Source: Gongronella butleri
Lineage: Eukaryota; Mucoromycota; Mucoromycetes; Mucorales; Cunninghamellaceae
Length of the DNA: 64,000 nt
Assembly: GCA_025201375.1 (NCBI GenBank)
Contig: JAIWZP010000009.1
Location: forward strand, 248,001 to 312,000
Direction: 5' to 3'
The notes beneath the pieces were generated by a model. It was given only the letters and a program-made list of their open reading frames with translations. It did not search any database and had not been told where the DNA came from. Shown piece after piece: positions 22,977 to 35,272 of the stretch. Positions within the stretch are counted from its first letter, which is position 1. The number at the start of each line of letters is the position of its first letter. The position numbers and the translations under genes were made by a program.

Positions 22977-24117
22977 ATGTCTCATAGGAAACAAGCGCAT
23001 GCCCTCGTCATTGATCAACAGCCGCTCCAAGGCCAAGTGAGCTCACATAAAGAACGAGGCAAGGCCATGAATTGATTTGAAATGGCTAGCAAAGCATTGA
23101 AACTTGTCTCACACGCGACGAATTTCGCTTTTTCTCTCAGGTCGCAAGTGCATCGATCCTCCCGCGGTGGTGCGTCTAGTCTCCGAGGCGTGCCAAGAAT
23201 ACATGAGTTTGTTGGAAAGCCCGACACTGTGCATGTGTGCCAATTTGGTCCACGAAAACAACGACAATGAGGTTTATACACCAAATCATCTGGCCCTCGC
23301 TGGGCAGGTGGTCTCTTCTCTCTTCAAATTCCGTGACCAAGACGATAAGGGTAAAAAAAAAAAAAAAAAAATCAAGAAACACATGCACAACGGAGGCCGG
23401 GAAAAGGGAAGAGGGCATTGAGCTTCTGACTCGCCCATATTTTACATGAACCATGTAGTGCAAGGCTATTTCGTCTTTGGTGACCTCTCAGTCAAGGTCC
23501 CAGGCACCTTCCGATTAAGGCTGACCCTGCTGGACGTGACCAGGTACACTCAAAATACTTCACGAGCGACCAGCCACAAATCCATCAATTGATACCTCTT
23601 TGTCGCTTTTTTTTTTTTTATCCTTTTGGCAGCAATGGAGCGCAGTGCCATGCGTCCATCTTCACAAATGCATTCAAAGTGTACGCAGCGACGGATTTTC
23701 CCGTTATTCCCTTGGAAAGCACGCCTCTCTCGCGCTGTTTAAGCAATCAAGGCGCACGTGTCCGTCTCCATCGTCCTGTGCCATGCATTGGCGTCAGAAA
23801 AAGGTATGATACGACTGACAAGGCTCATGCGTCGATGGCGTTGCAAAACAAGGCAAATTTGCACATTTCGGGCATCATCACCTAATTTCATTTTTAATAG
23901 ATCGTTCATGGATGATGATGCGGTGACGCACGATCACAACACGTCGCCACCTCATACACCGCCACCTTTGGAAATGGGGTTAAGACCGATTGAGAAGATT
24001 TTACCATTCTTTCACGACGAGCCAATCCAATTGCCGCCAATCAAGCGCCAGTCTATCACCAGGCCCTGGTACGAAGAGTCCACGTCCACCTTTTTGCGAC
24101 CTTTTCTGCTTCCCTGA
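22977..24117 (+). CDS. Velvet-domain regulatory protein, compact form
   Basis: Velvet factors are NF-kB-like fungal DNA-binding regulators of development and secondary metabolism. Five exons, 22977-23036, 23149-23350, 23465-23543, 23633-23803 and 23901-24117, sum to 243 codons with stop. Domain landmarks in order: LVIDQQP (residues 10-16), CIDPPAVVRL, SPTLCMCANLV, LAGQVVSSLFKF, GYFVFGDLSVKVPGTFRLRL, FKVYAATDFPVIPLESTPLS, LSNQGARVRLHR, then basic VRKR and an acidic/Pro-rich tail with PPHTPPP. The segment between QQP and IDPP, normally 12-15 residues with a Cys-Gly core, is almost absent. The first intron boundary used here (acceptor at 23148) is the only one that keeps phase, but the N-terminus needs transcript support. 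It divergently faces the SDR gene and precedes the nuclease and P450 array. Confidence 0.82.
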
Positions 24118-24448
24118 TTTTTTTTCGTGCTACATTCTCTTAATTTCTTTTATTTCATTGCATTGTGACATCCTCTTTTTTATTTTTTTATTTTTTTCCA
24201 TCCATATCTTGCATTCCCCCCCACCATTCATCCCCCTATTCTATAACATTGGCCAATAAAAAGGCATCAATGCAGCTGCGTGCCTTGCAGTCTAACGCGT
24301 CAGATGACTCCGACGGCGATCCCGTGCCTGCAACATATAAAAAGAACCCCTTTTTTACTTTTCTTTCCGCCGTTGCCTTTTCCCCCCTTGCTTTATTGTC
24401 TATTTGCCTTGTTGTCTCTCCCTCTTATCTTTTCAACTCGTCTCTACT
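24118..24448. promoter_or_regulatory. Velvet-nuclease intergenic region with TATA box
   Basis: 331 bases of T-rich and C-rich leader. A TATAAAAA at 24336-24343 lies 113 bases before the nuclease start and a GGCCAATAAAAAGG word is near 24250, a CCAAT-like site. The upstream half probably holds the velvet 3' end, though no strong AATAAA is seen before 24256. Confidence 0.45.
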
Positions 24449-25549
24449 ATGGTCGTGAAGCGACAAGATATTAACCGCTGGCTCTGGCTCACTTTTGGCT
24501 TTGGTCTGGGCGTGTTGTTCACAGTGACGCTCGATTCAGCGTCGTTCTTCCCTCACAAGCTTCACCACAAGGTGCTTGTGAAACGTGACGCCGGCAGCGG
24601 CAACTTGACCAGCACTATGCTTCAATTCGGCGACCCGGGCAATGGTCGCGACTTTTTGGAGCGCGACTCGTACATTTTGTCGTACAGCCGCAAAGACCGC
24701 GTCCCGTCGTGGACCGGAGAGCACCTCACCGCAGCGTCACTGATCACGGGCTCCGGTGTCAACCGCGATCATTCTCAATTCAAGGTCGATCCTGATGTCA
24801 ACCCATTATTCCAGTCCACCCTCGACGATTATTCAAAGAGCGGCTATGATCGTGGCCACAATGCGCCCGCTGGCGATGCCGTCCTCACGCAACAAGCCAT
24901 GGACGAGACATTTTACCTTTCCAACATGGCGCCCCAGGTGGGCGTCGGCTTCAATCGTCAATGTAAGCGACAGTGGCCGAGGCAAAAGAGGAATTGGCGA
25001 GTGTCTGCGGCCACGGCGACCATGCAAAAAGTCCGCGCGTGACTCGCTCAGGGCCGAGTGGAACGTGTACCTTTTTTTTTCTCCTTTCCGCGACGCGTCA
25101 GTTTTGACCTTTTTTTTATTTTTATTTTTATTTTTTTTTTAGATTGGGCCTATCTTGAAGGCTTTGTGCGCGATTTGACCAAGTCTTTTTCGGACGTGTA
25201 CGTGTTCACTGGCGGAGCATTTATCCCAAAAAAGACGGGCAGTGGCAAAGCAGATTATACCATGACGTATCCAGTGCTCAATGGCAATACCGCAGTCCCG
25301 ACACACTTTTTCAAGGTGATCCTGGTGCCCAATGGCGCCTCAAAGTACGCCAGCGCCGCGTTCTTGCTCCCCAATCAAGCCATCGCAAGCAGCACGGATC
25401 TAAAGTCGTTCAAGGTTGATTTGAGCGTGCTCGAGAAAGCGACCGGCTTGGTCTTCTTTGACAAGCTCGACAGCAAGTCCCTGACCGACTTGTGCACCAT
25501 CACCACCTGCACCGTCTCGAAATCCTCCAATTCCACAGATTCCAACTAA
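24449..25549 (+). CDS. DNA/RNA non-specific endonuclease, NUC1/EndoG type
   Basis: Mg-dependent beta-beta-alpha-metal nuclease that cuts DNA and RNA; fungal members sit in mitochondria and act in degradation and cell death. Two exons, 24449-24962 and 25143-25549, give 306 residues. Residues 10-32 form a hydrophobic segment after a basic VVKRQ start, fitting a mitochondrial or membrane anchor. The catalytic motif reads DRGHNAPAGD, with the active His present; metal-binding Asn lies in the following LSNMAPQ..FNRQ segment, with WAYLE after it. The intron falls exactly between FNRQ and YWAYLE. The C-terminal tail is short and Ser-rich. AATAAA at 25673-25678. Family assignment is secure; secretion instead of mitochondrial import cannot be excluded. 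Confidence 0.93.
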
Positions 25550-26216
25550 AAATGCATCCTCAATGACTCACGGATTGGAAACTCACTCAAAAACCGCGCC
25601 ACGCAGCCACGCCCCATGACAATATGATGGCACCTTTTTTATTTTCTCAATTTTTCATTGCCCTTTTTCTTCAATAAAAGCTTCCGTCATTCCTGCTGCT
25701 TGGCATCAGGTGACACCATTGGCTTGACCACCTTGTCCTCAGCTCTCGTGCTACGCCTTTTCGTCGCACAAGGTCTTTCTGGAATTCAAGCGCGGCTTTT
25801 AATGTGACAAGCCCCGCGTGGGTGCGGGCGTGTGCGTGAGCCGCATTTTGATGCGCAGGCGCGTGTGGCAAAGAAACGGCGAAAATCCAAAATTTTAGCT
25901 TTACACACCTTATTTTTTTTCATTGGAAGCGCAATTGATTCCAGAAGGTGGCACCGCAGCATCCCGTCCACCCGTGCGCCAAGCATGACGGGTGCCGCTA
26001 CGGATGAGGGATAAAAATAATCCTGCGACAGGTTGGCTTCTCATGGATTTTCGCAGCACACCCTCATGTCGCATCAGGCATTGGTCGAAATCAGCGGCGT
26101 TTGGCTGGAGCAGCGGCCCATGGCTGGAGCGACTGACATCAGTCGCGCGTCTCGCCGCAGGAAAACGAAACAGGGTGCCGCTGCTGCCAAAAGCTTATCG
26201 ACCCCCTCTCGTCGTC
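25550..26216. other. Intergenic region upstream of the P450 array
   Basis: Holds the poly-A signal of the nuclease gene (25673-25678) and the distal promoter of the first P450. Open frames on both strands here lack recognisable motifs and overlap each other. Nothing else supported. Confidence 0.5.
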
Positions 26217-26222
26217 TATAAA
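26217..26222 (+). promoter_or_regulatory. TATA box of P450 gene 1
   Basis: TATAAA 91 bases before the start codon, between a C-rich CCCCCTCTCG stretch and GAGGACC. P450 genes 2 and 3 have TATA boxes at nearly the same distance (90 and 98 bases), supporting a shared core promoter design. Confidence 0.6.
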
Positions 26223-26307
26223 GAGGACCAAAAGGCGACTGACAGTGATGTCTTTTTTTTATTTTATTTTTTTTCACTTTTATTCAGCACTCAAATCATC
26301 GCAAATC

Positions 26308-28574
26308 ATGGTCCTCATCTCTTTAGCGAAACAAGCTTTCCAATCGTACTCTGGTGTGTGGGTGATTGTTGCGGCGCGCCTAGCAGATCTCTTTTTAGGT
26401 GAAATCAAATGGCTGCTGCTCGCCGGTCTTGTCTGTTATGCCATCTACAAGCTTGATCGGCCAACAGCACATCTACAAGGCACCGGGATTCCTCACGTTT
26501 CCCTCTTCAAATTCGCATGGATGATGATCAATGGCACACCTACATATGACATCTCCGAGCAGCTGTCCATGCCGCTCTTGAAGGATCCCAATTGCCACAT
26601 GTACGCTAGATTCGAGGTAAAAAGACAACAACCAATGGCCAGGGAAAATGGATGCAAGAGGGGAAAAAATTAAAATTAGCACAAAATGTCGTCAAAACCA
26701 TTCAATTTTGATCTCACACGTTTCTTTTCTTCTTCTTTTCTTCTTTTTCTCTTTGCCCTTTGCGCCATGATAGCGACTTGGTTGGTCGATCCACGTGGCC
26801 ACGCCTCAAGCCGCGAAGGCTGTCTTTATGAACAACAGTGAGTGTCTTTTTTCCATATTTTTGCATCGATTGGGAGTTTGCGCGTATTCATCCCCTTTTT
26901 TTTACTCGCTAGAAATCTTCCCAAAGGTGACCAACACGGGCTGGGACGGCACCCTGGCCGACCGCTTCTTGAATGGTCCTAATGTGATGACACAAATTGA
27001 CCGTCGTTGGCGTGAGCACCGCTTGGTAAGGCATTTTAGGCTAAAAATATCGCGTGGCGCGTCGTTTCCACCCGTGGCGCATCGCATCGCATACATCTCA
27101 CTCTACTTTTTGATTTTGCAGGTGATCAATCCTGCGTTCCGTCGTCCTCTCCCTTATGATTTGTTTGCGGATACGACGCACAGGATGTTCAGCGAGCTAA
27201 ATGACGCGCACGACAACGAATTCACGATGGATGTGGGCGATCTCCTCTTCAGGTGGTCCCTGGACATCCTGGGCTTAGCCGTCTTTGGGTTTGACTTTGG
27301 TGGGCTGAGCAAGGACGAGAACAATCCCTGGACAAGCCGCTACAAGCAATTTGACAAGGATGTGAAGCATCCTTTCTATGCGCTGTTCCCTGCCTTTGAT
27401 GATGGCTATCGCTGGATGTTCCCTGGACGCCAGGCGGCACACAACAACTTTGACAAGTTCGAGGTCATGCTGCACGACGTCATTCGTGTCAAAAATCAGC
27501 AATATCTCGAGTCTATCGAGCGAAATGAGCCAATTGAGAAGCCCGACCTCTTGGATTTGATGATCGAAAGCATGTACGTTGAGGGCGTCCACCTCTCGTA
27601 CGATGAAATCTTCTCCAATGTGTGTGTCTTTTTTGCCGGTAAGCTGAAAATGACTAAAATCTATCAAAAAAAAAAAAAAAGGTTACAGCCTCCATTGACC
27701 CCGATTGTTTTTCTCCCCTTTTTTTTCAGCTGGTCATGACACTACGGCATCGGCATTGTCTTTTTGCCTGTATTATCTGGCCGTCAATCCTGAAATTCAA
27801 GAGCGCGCCAGACAAGAGGCTATTCGCGTCCTTTGCGGCGATGACCAGGAAGAGCCGATGCACGATGTGCTGCCCACAGCCGAGCACGCCAAGGAAATGA
27901 CATACATCAACCAGTGCATCAAGGAAAATCTTCGTTTGCAAGGCACCGTCGTGTCGCTTGTGCATCCGCGCGTCGCACAGCAGGACACCGTCTTAATGGG
28001 CAAGCCAATCCGCAAAGGAACGCACGTCACGGTCAACATCTACGTAAGAATGCATGACGACAGCGCGCGCGCGTGGCAAAAAACTGGTTTTGACGCGTTT
28101 TTTCTTATCTTTTTTAATTTTTTACAGGATTTGCACCGTAATCCCAACGTTTGGAGCAACCCATCCACCTTTAATCCTGACCGTTTCGCGCCCAATGGCG
28201 AGTACGAGCAGCAGGACTTGACGACGGCTTGGTAAGAAGCGATTTCATGAAATGACGTGGTGATTGACGTGCCTTTTTTTCTTTCTTTTCTTTCTTGCAC
28301 GCTAGGCTGCCCTTTGGCTACGGCGCGCGTACATGCATTGGCTTTAAGTTCAACATTGCGGAACAAATGGTCTTGCTGTCCATGATTTGTAAGTAGGGAG
28401 CTAAAGTGTTTTACGCGCTGTGCTCACTTTTTCCCTCTTTTTTTTTGACCAATAGTGAGAAAGTACACATGGAGCTTACCCGCCGACAGCATACACAAGA
28501 ACGGCGTCGTGACGAACAACATTGTTGTGATGAACCCTTTAGATTTGCATATTCAATTCAAGCGACGTTACTAA
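26308..28574 (+). CDS. Cytochrome P450, array member 1
   Basis: Membrane-bound heme monooxygenase using NADPH-P450 reductase. Eight exons, 26308-26616, 26774-26837, 26913-27025, 27122-27638, 27730-28043, 28128-28231, 28306-28388 and 28456-28574, give 540 residues. An N-terminal hydrophobic helix (about 30-50) anchors it in the ER. Landmarks: WREHR in helix C, AGHDTT in helix I (about 335-340), ENLR in helix K, NPDRF, and heme loop FGYGARTCIG with Cys near 484. The most divergent member: the others carry (N/S)G(S/A/T)RQCIG. AATAAA at 28619-28624. Overall similarity to the other five is clear from the helix I, PxxxPDIH-like and RKYTWSLPADSIHK regions. Substrate unknown; steroid or fatty-acid hydroxylation is known for some Mucorales P450s but is not implied here. 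Confidence 0.92.
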
Positions 28575-29456
28575 GAAAACGCCATCCCAATCCTCTATAT
28601 CCACTTTATCATATTTAAAATAAAGAAACGCCCTTTTTTTATCCCAATGCTGGTCCTTTGCACGATGCCTGTTTGCCATAACATTATGCACCAAGGAGTG
28701 TCCATTGGCTGACAAATGCGTTAGCCCCCCCCCGTTTCTCGCTTTTTCCTCCCTTTTTAGCAAATGGTCTGCCTCAAATTCCTGTCAACCAAGGTAAATC
28801 CACGTAATCGTGCTCCCTGCAAGATAAGCTTGCCAAGACGTATTATGAGTAACAATGGACATGCGCCGGCCTGTAGGAAATAAATAGAGGACCCAGGACC
28901 AGACACGCGCCCAAAGGCGCCAATGGCCCGAACGCGTGATGGTCTGGGAAACGAAATTCATGCACTCAATGGCACTTTTTTTTTACGGGCAGAGGGAAAA
29001 TTTATATCCGTCCAAATGATTGGCACAGCTCAAAAGATCAAATGAGGCGGATTGCCATAAAAAGCAAGCACTTGTCTCCGGATGAGCGCTGATTCGCCTC
29101 AAGCGGCATTCTATTTGCCGCCCCGTCAATGCAGCCTCCCGTGCCAAATGGATGCCCGCTCGCTAAATCAGCTTAAAAATCACGGCAACAAGAAATGAAA
29201 ACAAACAATGCCTGTTACCGTACCCCGGAGAGCCATTGATCCATTTCCGCCGCACACAAGCGCTAGAAAAAAAGGTCCGCTCAGGAGGAAATGGGCTATG
29301 TTTCTTGGATGAAACAGCAAGACCAGGGTTGCAATTGGAGCTTTGAGCGCTTTGCAAGTCGTAGGCCGAGCCTCCCCGTGAACCCCACCGACAACCCCCG
29401 ATTTGGCGATCCGGCAATGCTTGATGACTCGTCCATGTCACACACAATTCCAGGAT
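28575..29456. other. Intergenic region between P450 genes 1 and 2
   Basis: About 0.9 kb with the 3' end of gene 1 and promoter of gene 2. No coding region, RNA gene or repeat recognised. Confidence 0.5.
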
Positions 29457-29464
29457 TATAAATA
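29457..29464 (+). promoter_or_regulatory. TATA box of P450 gene 2
   Basis: TATAAATA 90 bases before the start codon, followed by a G-rich run (GCGGGGGAGGGGG) and then a T-rich leader. Confidence 0.6.
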
Positions 29465-29546
29465 GCGGGGGAGGGGGAAGCAGATCATTGTTCCCTTTTT
29501 TTTTTCATTCATTTCGCATCCTTTTTCATTCCCCATTTCTTTATCC

Positions 29547-31906
29547 ATGTCTCAATTGCTCCCTGCTGTGCAGCAGCTCAACGACTACATCAAGGTCGAC
29601 AAGCTGCTCGAATTGTATGAGAAGCACGTCGCAAGATACACAAACACACGCGGCAAACGCGTCTCCATTGGTGTTGCCGTCGCTTTGCTGTACTTTGCGC
29701 GCGCCGTTTACAAAAAGGCGATGCCGCCAAAGAACATTCGACACATTCCTCACGTCAGCTACTTCAAGTTCATGCGCCAATTCCTCATTGAAAAAAAGTC
29801 GACCTATGAAATGTTCAAGGACCTTTACGAGCCCATCATGGCAAAGACCAACGGCTTTTACCTCAAACCCGAGCGTGCTGGCTGGGTGGTATGTGAACCC
29901 ATCCCATCGTATCATTCCGTCTCATCACAACTTCTTTGTTTTTCTTCCCGTAAATAGGTGGAAGTGTCGAATCCCACGGCCGTGAAGCAAATCTTCATGA
30001 AATCGAATGGCATGCGCCCCCCTTTTTTCCTTTGAAATGTGCAATTGACGTCTTTTACTCTCCGCTAGACCTGTTCCCCAAGCTTCAATTCGTTGGTTTC
30101 GAAGGCACATACAACCAGGCCTTCTTAGGCCGTGAAAACATCTTGTCGACCAATGGCGCCACTTGGAAAAAGCATCGCAAGTTGGCCAATCCAGCATTCC
30201 ACCGCGCAATGCCAATCAAGCTCTTTGGTCGCACGGCAATCGAGCTCTTTGAGATGCTCGATCAGCAGCATCCGGATCAAGATGTCTTTGTCGCGCCTTT
30301 TGGCAACCTGATGGAGCGTGTGACGTGAGTAAAATCAAGCTTGGTAATCGGATCTGCTTTGCTCATGCTCATTTTTTTCATGGAAACAAGTCTCGACATC
30401 ATTGGCCTGGCTGGCTTTGGTATGTCGTCATTGTGCAAAGCACACGTTACCTGTGCATAACCTTCTTTTTTGCTCATTTTTCTCTTTTTTTTTTCCCCCA
30501 GATTTCAAATTCAATGCGACCCAAGACGAGCACAGCGAATGGAAGACCGTCTACGACCAGGTGGTTGCCGATACGCGTGACCTCAAGTTTGTTTTCTTCC
30601 CCTTCCTCGAGCAAAAGCTGCGATTCTTGTTCCCTGCACGCCAGGCTGCATTCAAACGCCTGGACAAGTTCGTGAACATGCTCCAGCACATTATTGAAAC
30701 CAAGCGCAAGACGCTAAAGGACCACCAGAATAACGGCATTGAAGAAGGCGAGAAAGATCTGCTCACTTTGATGCTCGAAGGTAAAAAACGCGACATGTGT
30801 TCCTTTTATATGCATTAACACGCCATTGATTCCTTTTAAATGCAATCCAGGTGAGTTGCGTGGTGAAGGCGCGTTGACATCGGACGACTTGCTTGGCAAT
30901 TTGATCATTTTCTTCATCGGTAAGAGTCAAAAAAGTCAAAATTGATGCTTGGGGACATGATCGTGTGCGCTGACGCGTGCTTTTTATTCCTTTTTCGGCA
31001 ATGAAGCTGGCCATGACACAACTGGTAAGTCCGCGCGAGGTCGCGCATGAGGCGTGTGCAGAAATTGAAAGCTCATACATTTCCCCCCCTTTTTTTTTTT
31101 TGCTGCAGCCAATGCTTTGAACGCCGCAATCTATTGGTTGTCCCGCCACCCTGAGATCCAGCAAAAGGCACGCGATGAGGTTAACAGCATTTTGTGTCCT
31201 GAAGGCGAGGTCAAGGGCGACATCATTCCCACGTTGGAGCAAACAAAAGAATTTGTGTACATCAACAAGATCATGAAGGAGACTCTTAGAAATACGAACC
31301 CCGTGCTCTCTCTCGTGACCCCACGCGTCGCGACAGAGGACACAGAGCTTGCTGGCCACTTCATCCCCAAGGGCACCTTGGTAAGAAAATGACAAAATAC
31401 GTCGATATTTGATTTTTTTTGCCAACATCTAGCTCAATTGCCAATTTTTTCTCCATAGGTCAACGTCAACATGTATGATCTTGTAAGTAGAAGAGTGCTC
31501 GTGCGTCTGATCGCGTCGATAGCGTAACTAACTTGCATTTTAGCATCACAACGAGGATGTTTGGAAAAATCCCTATGAATTCAATCCCGACCGCTTTGAC
31601 GATGGCGGCGAGGCCGAGCAGAATGCCCAAGGCGGATTGGCATGGACCCCTTTTGCCAAGTAAGAATCAAAAAAGTGCGAAATTTCGCGAGCATTGGCTT
31701 ATTTTCCTGTTTTTTTTAGTGGTTCGCGCCAATGCATTGGTATGAACTTTAGTTTGGTCGAGCAGCGCGTGTTCCTGGCAATGCTTTTGCGCCGCTACGA
31801 GTTCTCCTTGCCAGCGGACAGCATCCACAAAGAAATGTACAAGTCAACCAACACGTTGATCTCGTCTTCCATTGATTTGAATATCCAAATGAAGAAGCGC
31901 TTCTAA
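29547..31906 (+). CDS. Cytochrome P450, array member 2
   Basis: Eleven exons, 29547-29888, 29958-30009, 30069-30324, 30391-30419, 30502-30780, 30851-30919, 31007-31024, 31109-31380, 31459-31482, 31544-31659 and 31720-31906, give 547 residues. N-terminal amphipathic start, hydrophobic anchor (about 38-55), then PPKNIRHIP. Landmarks: WKKHRKLANPAFHR (helix C), AGHDTT (about 343-348, encoded by an 18-base exon), ETLR, NPDRF, heme loop FANGSRQCIG with Cys near 491. Intron 2 appears to use a GC donor (ATG|GCATGC) since no GT fits; this adds one residue before DLFPK compared with gene 3. Closely related to genes 3 and 4 by the C-terminal [15 protein letters not shown] segment. Confidence 0.92.
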
Positions 31907-34206
31907 GTTTACATTTTGCTTATTGTACTTTTATCATGTATCCTACCAATTCCCATGAATATAAACGCAACATTTTGCGGAAAAAAAAATGAAAGATATG
32001 ATGATTATGTGCCCTGCAATCGCAAAAATGTTGCAGCTTCTTTTGATGCGTTGCACTTTGATGTGACCAATTCTGTTCTGATATTTTTTGTCGCGCGGCA
32101 AACAATAGACCCAGATATGTGGATTGCTTGTGCAACTGAGTATGTGTAACACATAAAAACCAAGCATTGCCAAGGGCAAAGAGCTGAAACTAAGAAAAAG
32201 CGCGTCGTTGCACGCGAAACATCCAGTGATTCAAGGACGCAATAGGCCTGTTAAATAGAGCATTTTCCACGAGCGACTTGTTCATTCTCAAATGGTCGTC
32301 AGAGTCATTTTCAAGAGCAAGTAGACACAATTTTTGGATAAATCATCATTTTTTCTCATTTAAGCACGTTCTAAAAGCAAAAGCTTGCTCTTTGCTTGTC
32401 AGTAGGAAGAGGTGGCGTCTGGCTTTCATTTGAGCCCACCGATGAGTCTCCAAGTCGCGTAGATGCCAAGCAGTCGCCAAAATTAAAAATGGCCAAAAAC
32501 CGTGGACCAGTCCCTGTCAAAATTTCGAAAACCGAAAAAGTTATCCGATCGCCACGAAAATTGGAGGGAAGCAGGATCGCATTGCCCTCATTCACTTGGT
32601 ATATGACAAGGTCAAACATTGTAAATTCGGATGGGGAGAAAATTGAAAAAGAAGGACGAAAAACATCGGGTTTTCGATACAATGCCATGGATCGACAGCG
32701 TGCTTTTAGCGGCCTAAAACAAATATATCTCGTGCACATCGATCGTGCGCACACGTGAATGCCAGTAATCACAAAAAAACGCGCTTTGCGCGTGAATGGC
32801 GACGCGTCGAACCCGCCCGATTTTAAAGGTGATTTTCGAAGCGTCGGCACGCGTGATTGCACCCAATCACCACTGCGTAAATATTGCTGAGCATGAAACG
32901 CCGAGGGATTCTCTTGCAGGCCATGTCGCGTGTTCGGCCCCCAAGTGTAGTTTTCGTCGAATGATGGGCGTTTGAAAAGTGGCTTTTTTCACACTAAAAT
33001 GGCCTTTTCTCGAGATTCACAAGGTAGATCTTCTTGAAACGTGTCTCATTGTGTAATGCCAGGTGGCACCCACCAGCCCTCCAACTTTGGCTCGAATCAG
33101 AAGACCTTGGATTTTCTCTCCCAAAATTCGTCCCGTCGCGCGCGAGTGCGCGCTAAAATTTCATTAGCGATTTCCTCGGCAAGTACGTAATTAATCACCA
33201 TTTTTCACTGCACATAATGCAATATACAAATGTTCAAAGCATATGCAACACATTTGAATTACGCAGGATCTAGTAGTGTTGAGCAATGCACCAAAATACC
33301 AAAAAATGCACTATTTCGAGATTGCTGGCGTTAAAATGATTCGATCTCTTTCAAATTTGAATCAGTTTTTCTTCATGGACGCTGAAAGCGATGCACAAAA
33401 TTTGAGACCTGAGGCATCAATCTTGAAGAAGATTTGAGCACAAAACTAAAAATTTTAGTGTTTATTGCTGGCCAATGGCTGTAATGAATAATATTTGGCA
33501 AAGCCCTTTTTTCAGATCATTTGCATCAGCGCAGCGAGACCGTCAATGCGCTGGTCTCCCGTGACACGATTCCTTGGAGATTTTGGCGGATTTTGCTTCA
33601 AAAAGGCCGACTTTGCCCTGATTATGCGTCAATTAACTTCAAACCGTAGGAATTGTAGGCGCTCTGCGCGCGCCTCCGAATTGCCCACCGGCCTCTTGCG
33701 TCCGAAAATAACGAAAAAAACAGCGTAGAATCGGTCAGTGAGCAGCATGGGGCGGTTTTGAGCTCATTTCAAGCTTTGAAGTGACGGGCTTCATGAATTG
33801 AATCTGAATTTATTTAAAAATGGCCGCCTGAGCACCGCCTGAGCGCCATTATAACGCCTGCAGGTCGATTTCTGTCCACGAGCTCCATTGCATCATTGTG
33901 CTTGGAACACATGCAAAGCACGAAAAGCTTGTCACGCTCGCAAAAATAAGCCAAAAATTACTCATGTACTTTTTCGTCGTCGTGTCTTGCTGTCACCCTG
34001 GCCGAGCACAACAATTCCTTTCCATGCACTGACTGCGGCAGTAATCCCCGCCATTGGTAGGGTCACACAGAAGCAAACGATACAGTAAAAAAAAGCCCCC
34101 ACATTTAGTATCATACTGGGCCTGGTCCTGGCTCTTGTCGTTCCGTGGGGCGCCCAGCGGGGGTCGTGTGGGAAAGGCATTGCTAGGGGATTCCTTTTTT
34201 CCCCTT

Positions 34207-34238
<32 letters not shown>

Positions 34239-35174
34239 TTGTTGTGGACGTGTTCCAAATTTGGGTGTCGTTGGCCAGGACCATTTTTGGAGCACGCAAC
34301 TTGGGAAACAGGACTTGGTGTCTGCCAATGCAAAGCCCACTTGGCGTTGGCGTTTCAGCATAGCCAAGCAATAATGAAATCACCTGCAGACGGGCCTAAG
34401 CTTGCTTTTTACAAAAAGTCAAACGCCAAGGCGCTATTGAGCGCGCATAGACCTTGGCAGAACCAGATATCTACAAAAAACAAAAAAAGCTGGTCGTATT
34501 GCTTCGCCTCGACTCTACAGGGATAAACTGGAGCGAGATCTTCCAGCGTGACACGGCGAAAAAAAAAAAAAAAATGCCGAATAAAAGCAAGTGCCAGTCA
34601 TTCGGGTAGAAAATTGCATCACCAGGAAGTCATCCTGGTGCAACAGCAGCAAAAAAGTGATCCCCCACGCGAATCTGTGCACCCTTCCGCACCCCCCGAA
34701 ACCTGCTGATCCGTTTTGGAAATGCTTGATTTTTCCTGGTTGCGCTGATCAGGGGGGAAAGTGTGCAGCGGCGCAATGGCCGCCGATGATCCCCGGATTC
34801 TATGCATCATTGCGAATCGGCCAGGCTATCCGACTTGGCGCAAGCTGGGCCCAAATGGTTCAAATGGCGCATTTGCCATTTGTGAACCGGGCAAAAAAGG
34901 TCAAAGTGAGCCTTTCATCGTAGAAAAAGGAGCCATCCTGGTCAGCAGGGCCTTGTTCTAGTTCGTTGGGGAGGGGGAAGGACACACACTTATCATTGCT
35001 CACCCTGGTTCCCGCACGCTCACACGTCACTTGCCATACAAGGGAGCTATTGAATATAAAATTGGGCAACAAGGGCCCAAACCAATCCCTGGCGACCTTG
35101 ATCGGAGCCGCCGCCGTACCACAAAGATCAAGTCCAATGCATGAATGAGGCAAAAACTCGTCAGCTGAGCGGAC
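31907..35174. other. 3.3-kb gene-free stretch with dispersed repeat C
   Basis: Between P450 genes 2 and 3. It contains repeat copy C (32420-33165), poly-T and poly-A runs (34208-34237, 34558-34574) and the distal promoter of gene 3. Several open frames of 60-160 codons exist on both strands but overlap one another, lack motifs and show no splice-joined continuation. I see no additional P450 remnant here. Confidence 0.6.
32420..33165 (+). repeat. Dispersed repeat, copy C
   Basis: Aligns in the same orientation with copy D at 55936-56705. Shared blocks include GGCTTTCATTTGAGCCCA, TTGGAGGGAAGCAGGA, ACAAATATATCTCG, CATCGATCGTGCGCACAC (ATATCGATCG in D), GTGAA.GGCGACGCGTC, TTTTCTCGA and TCTCATTGTG.AATG. 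The copies differ by substitutions and small indels and are older than the arms of the fold-back element. No coding frame is conserved over the whole length. Confidence 0.75.
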
Positions 35175-35181
35175 TATAAAA
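35175..35181 (+). promoter_or_regulatory. TATA box of P450 gene 3
   Basis: TATAAAA 98 bases before the start codon, followed by GGGGTGG. Confidence 0.6.
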
Positions 35182-35272
35182 GGGGTGGATCAATTGTTTC
35201 CGCGAGTTTAATTTCTGCACCTCTTTTCTCTCCTTTTTTTAAACTTTTCGTTTCTGCCCCACTCTCACGCCA

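Noticed and set aside
32396..32758. 120-codon plus-strand frame in repeat copy C sharing KQIYLxHIDRAHT with a frame in copy D
   Set aside because: The shared peptide comes from a conserved nucleotide block; outside it the frames diverge in register, so coding conservation is not supported.
31907..35272. A degraded extra P450 gene between members 2 and 3
   Set aside because: No AGHDTT, ExxR or CIG-type heme loop could be found in any frame of either strand.
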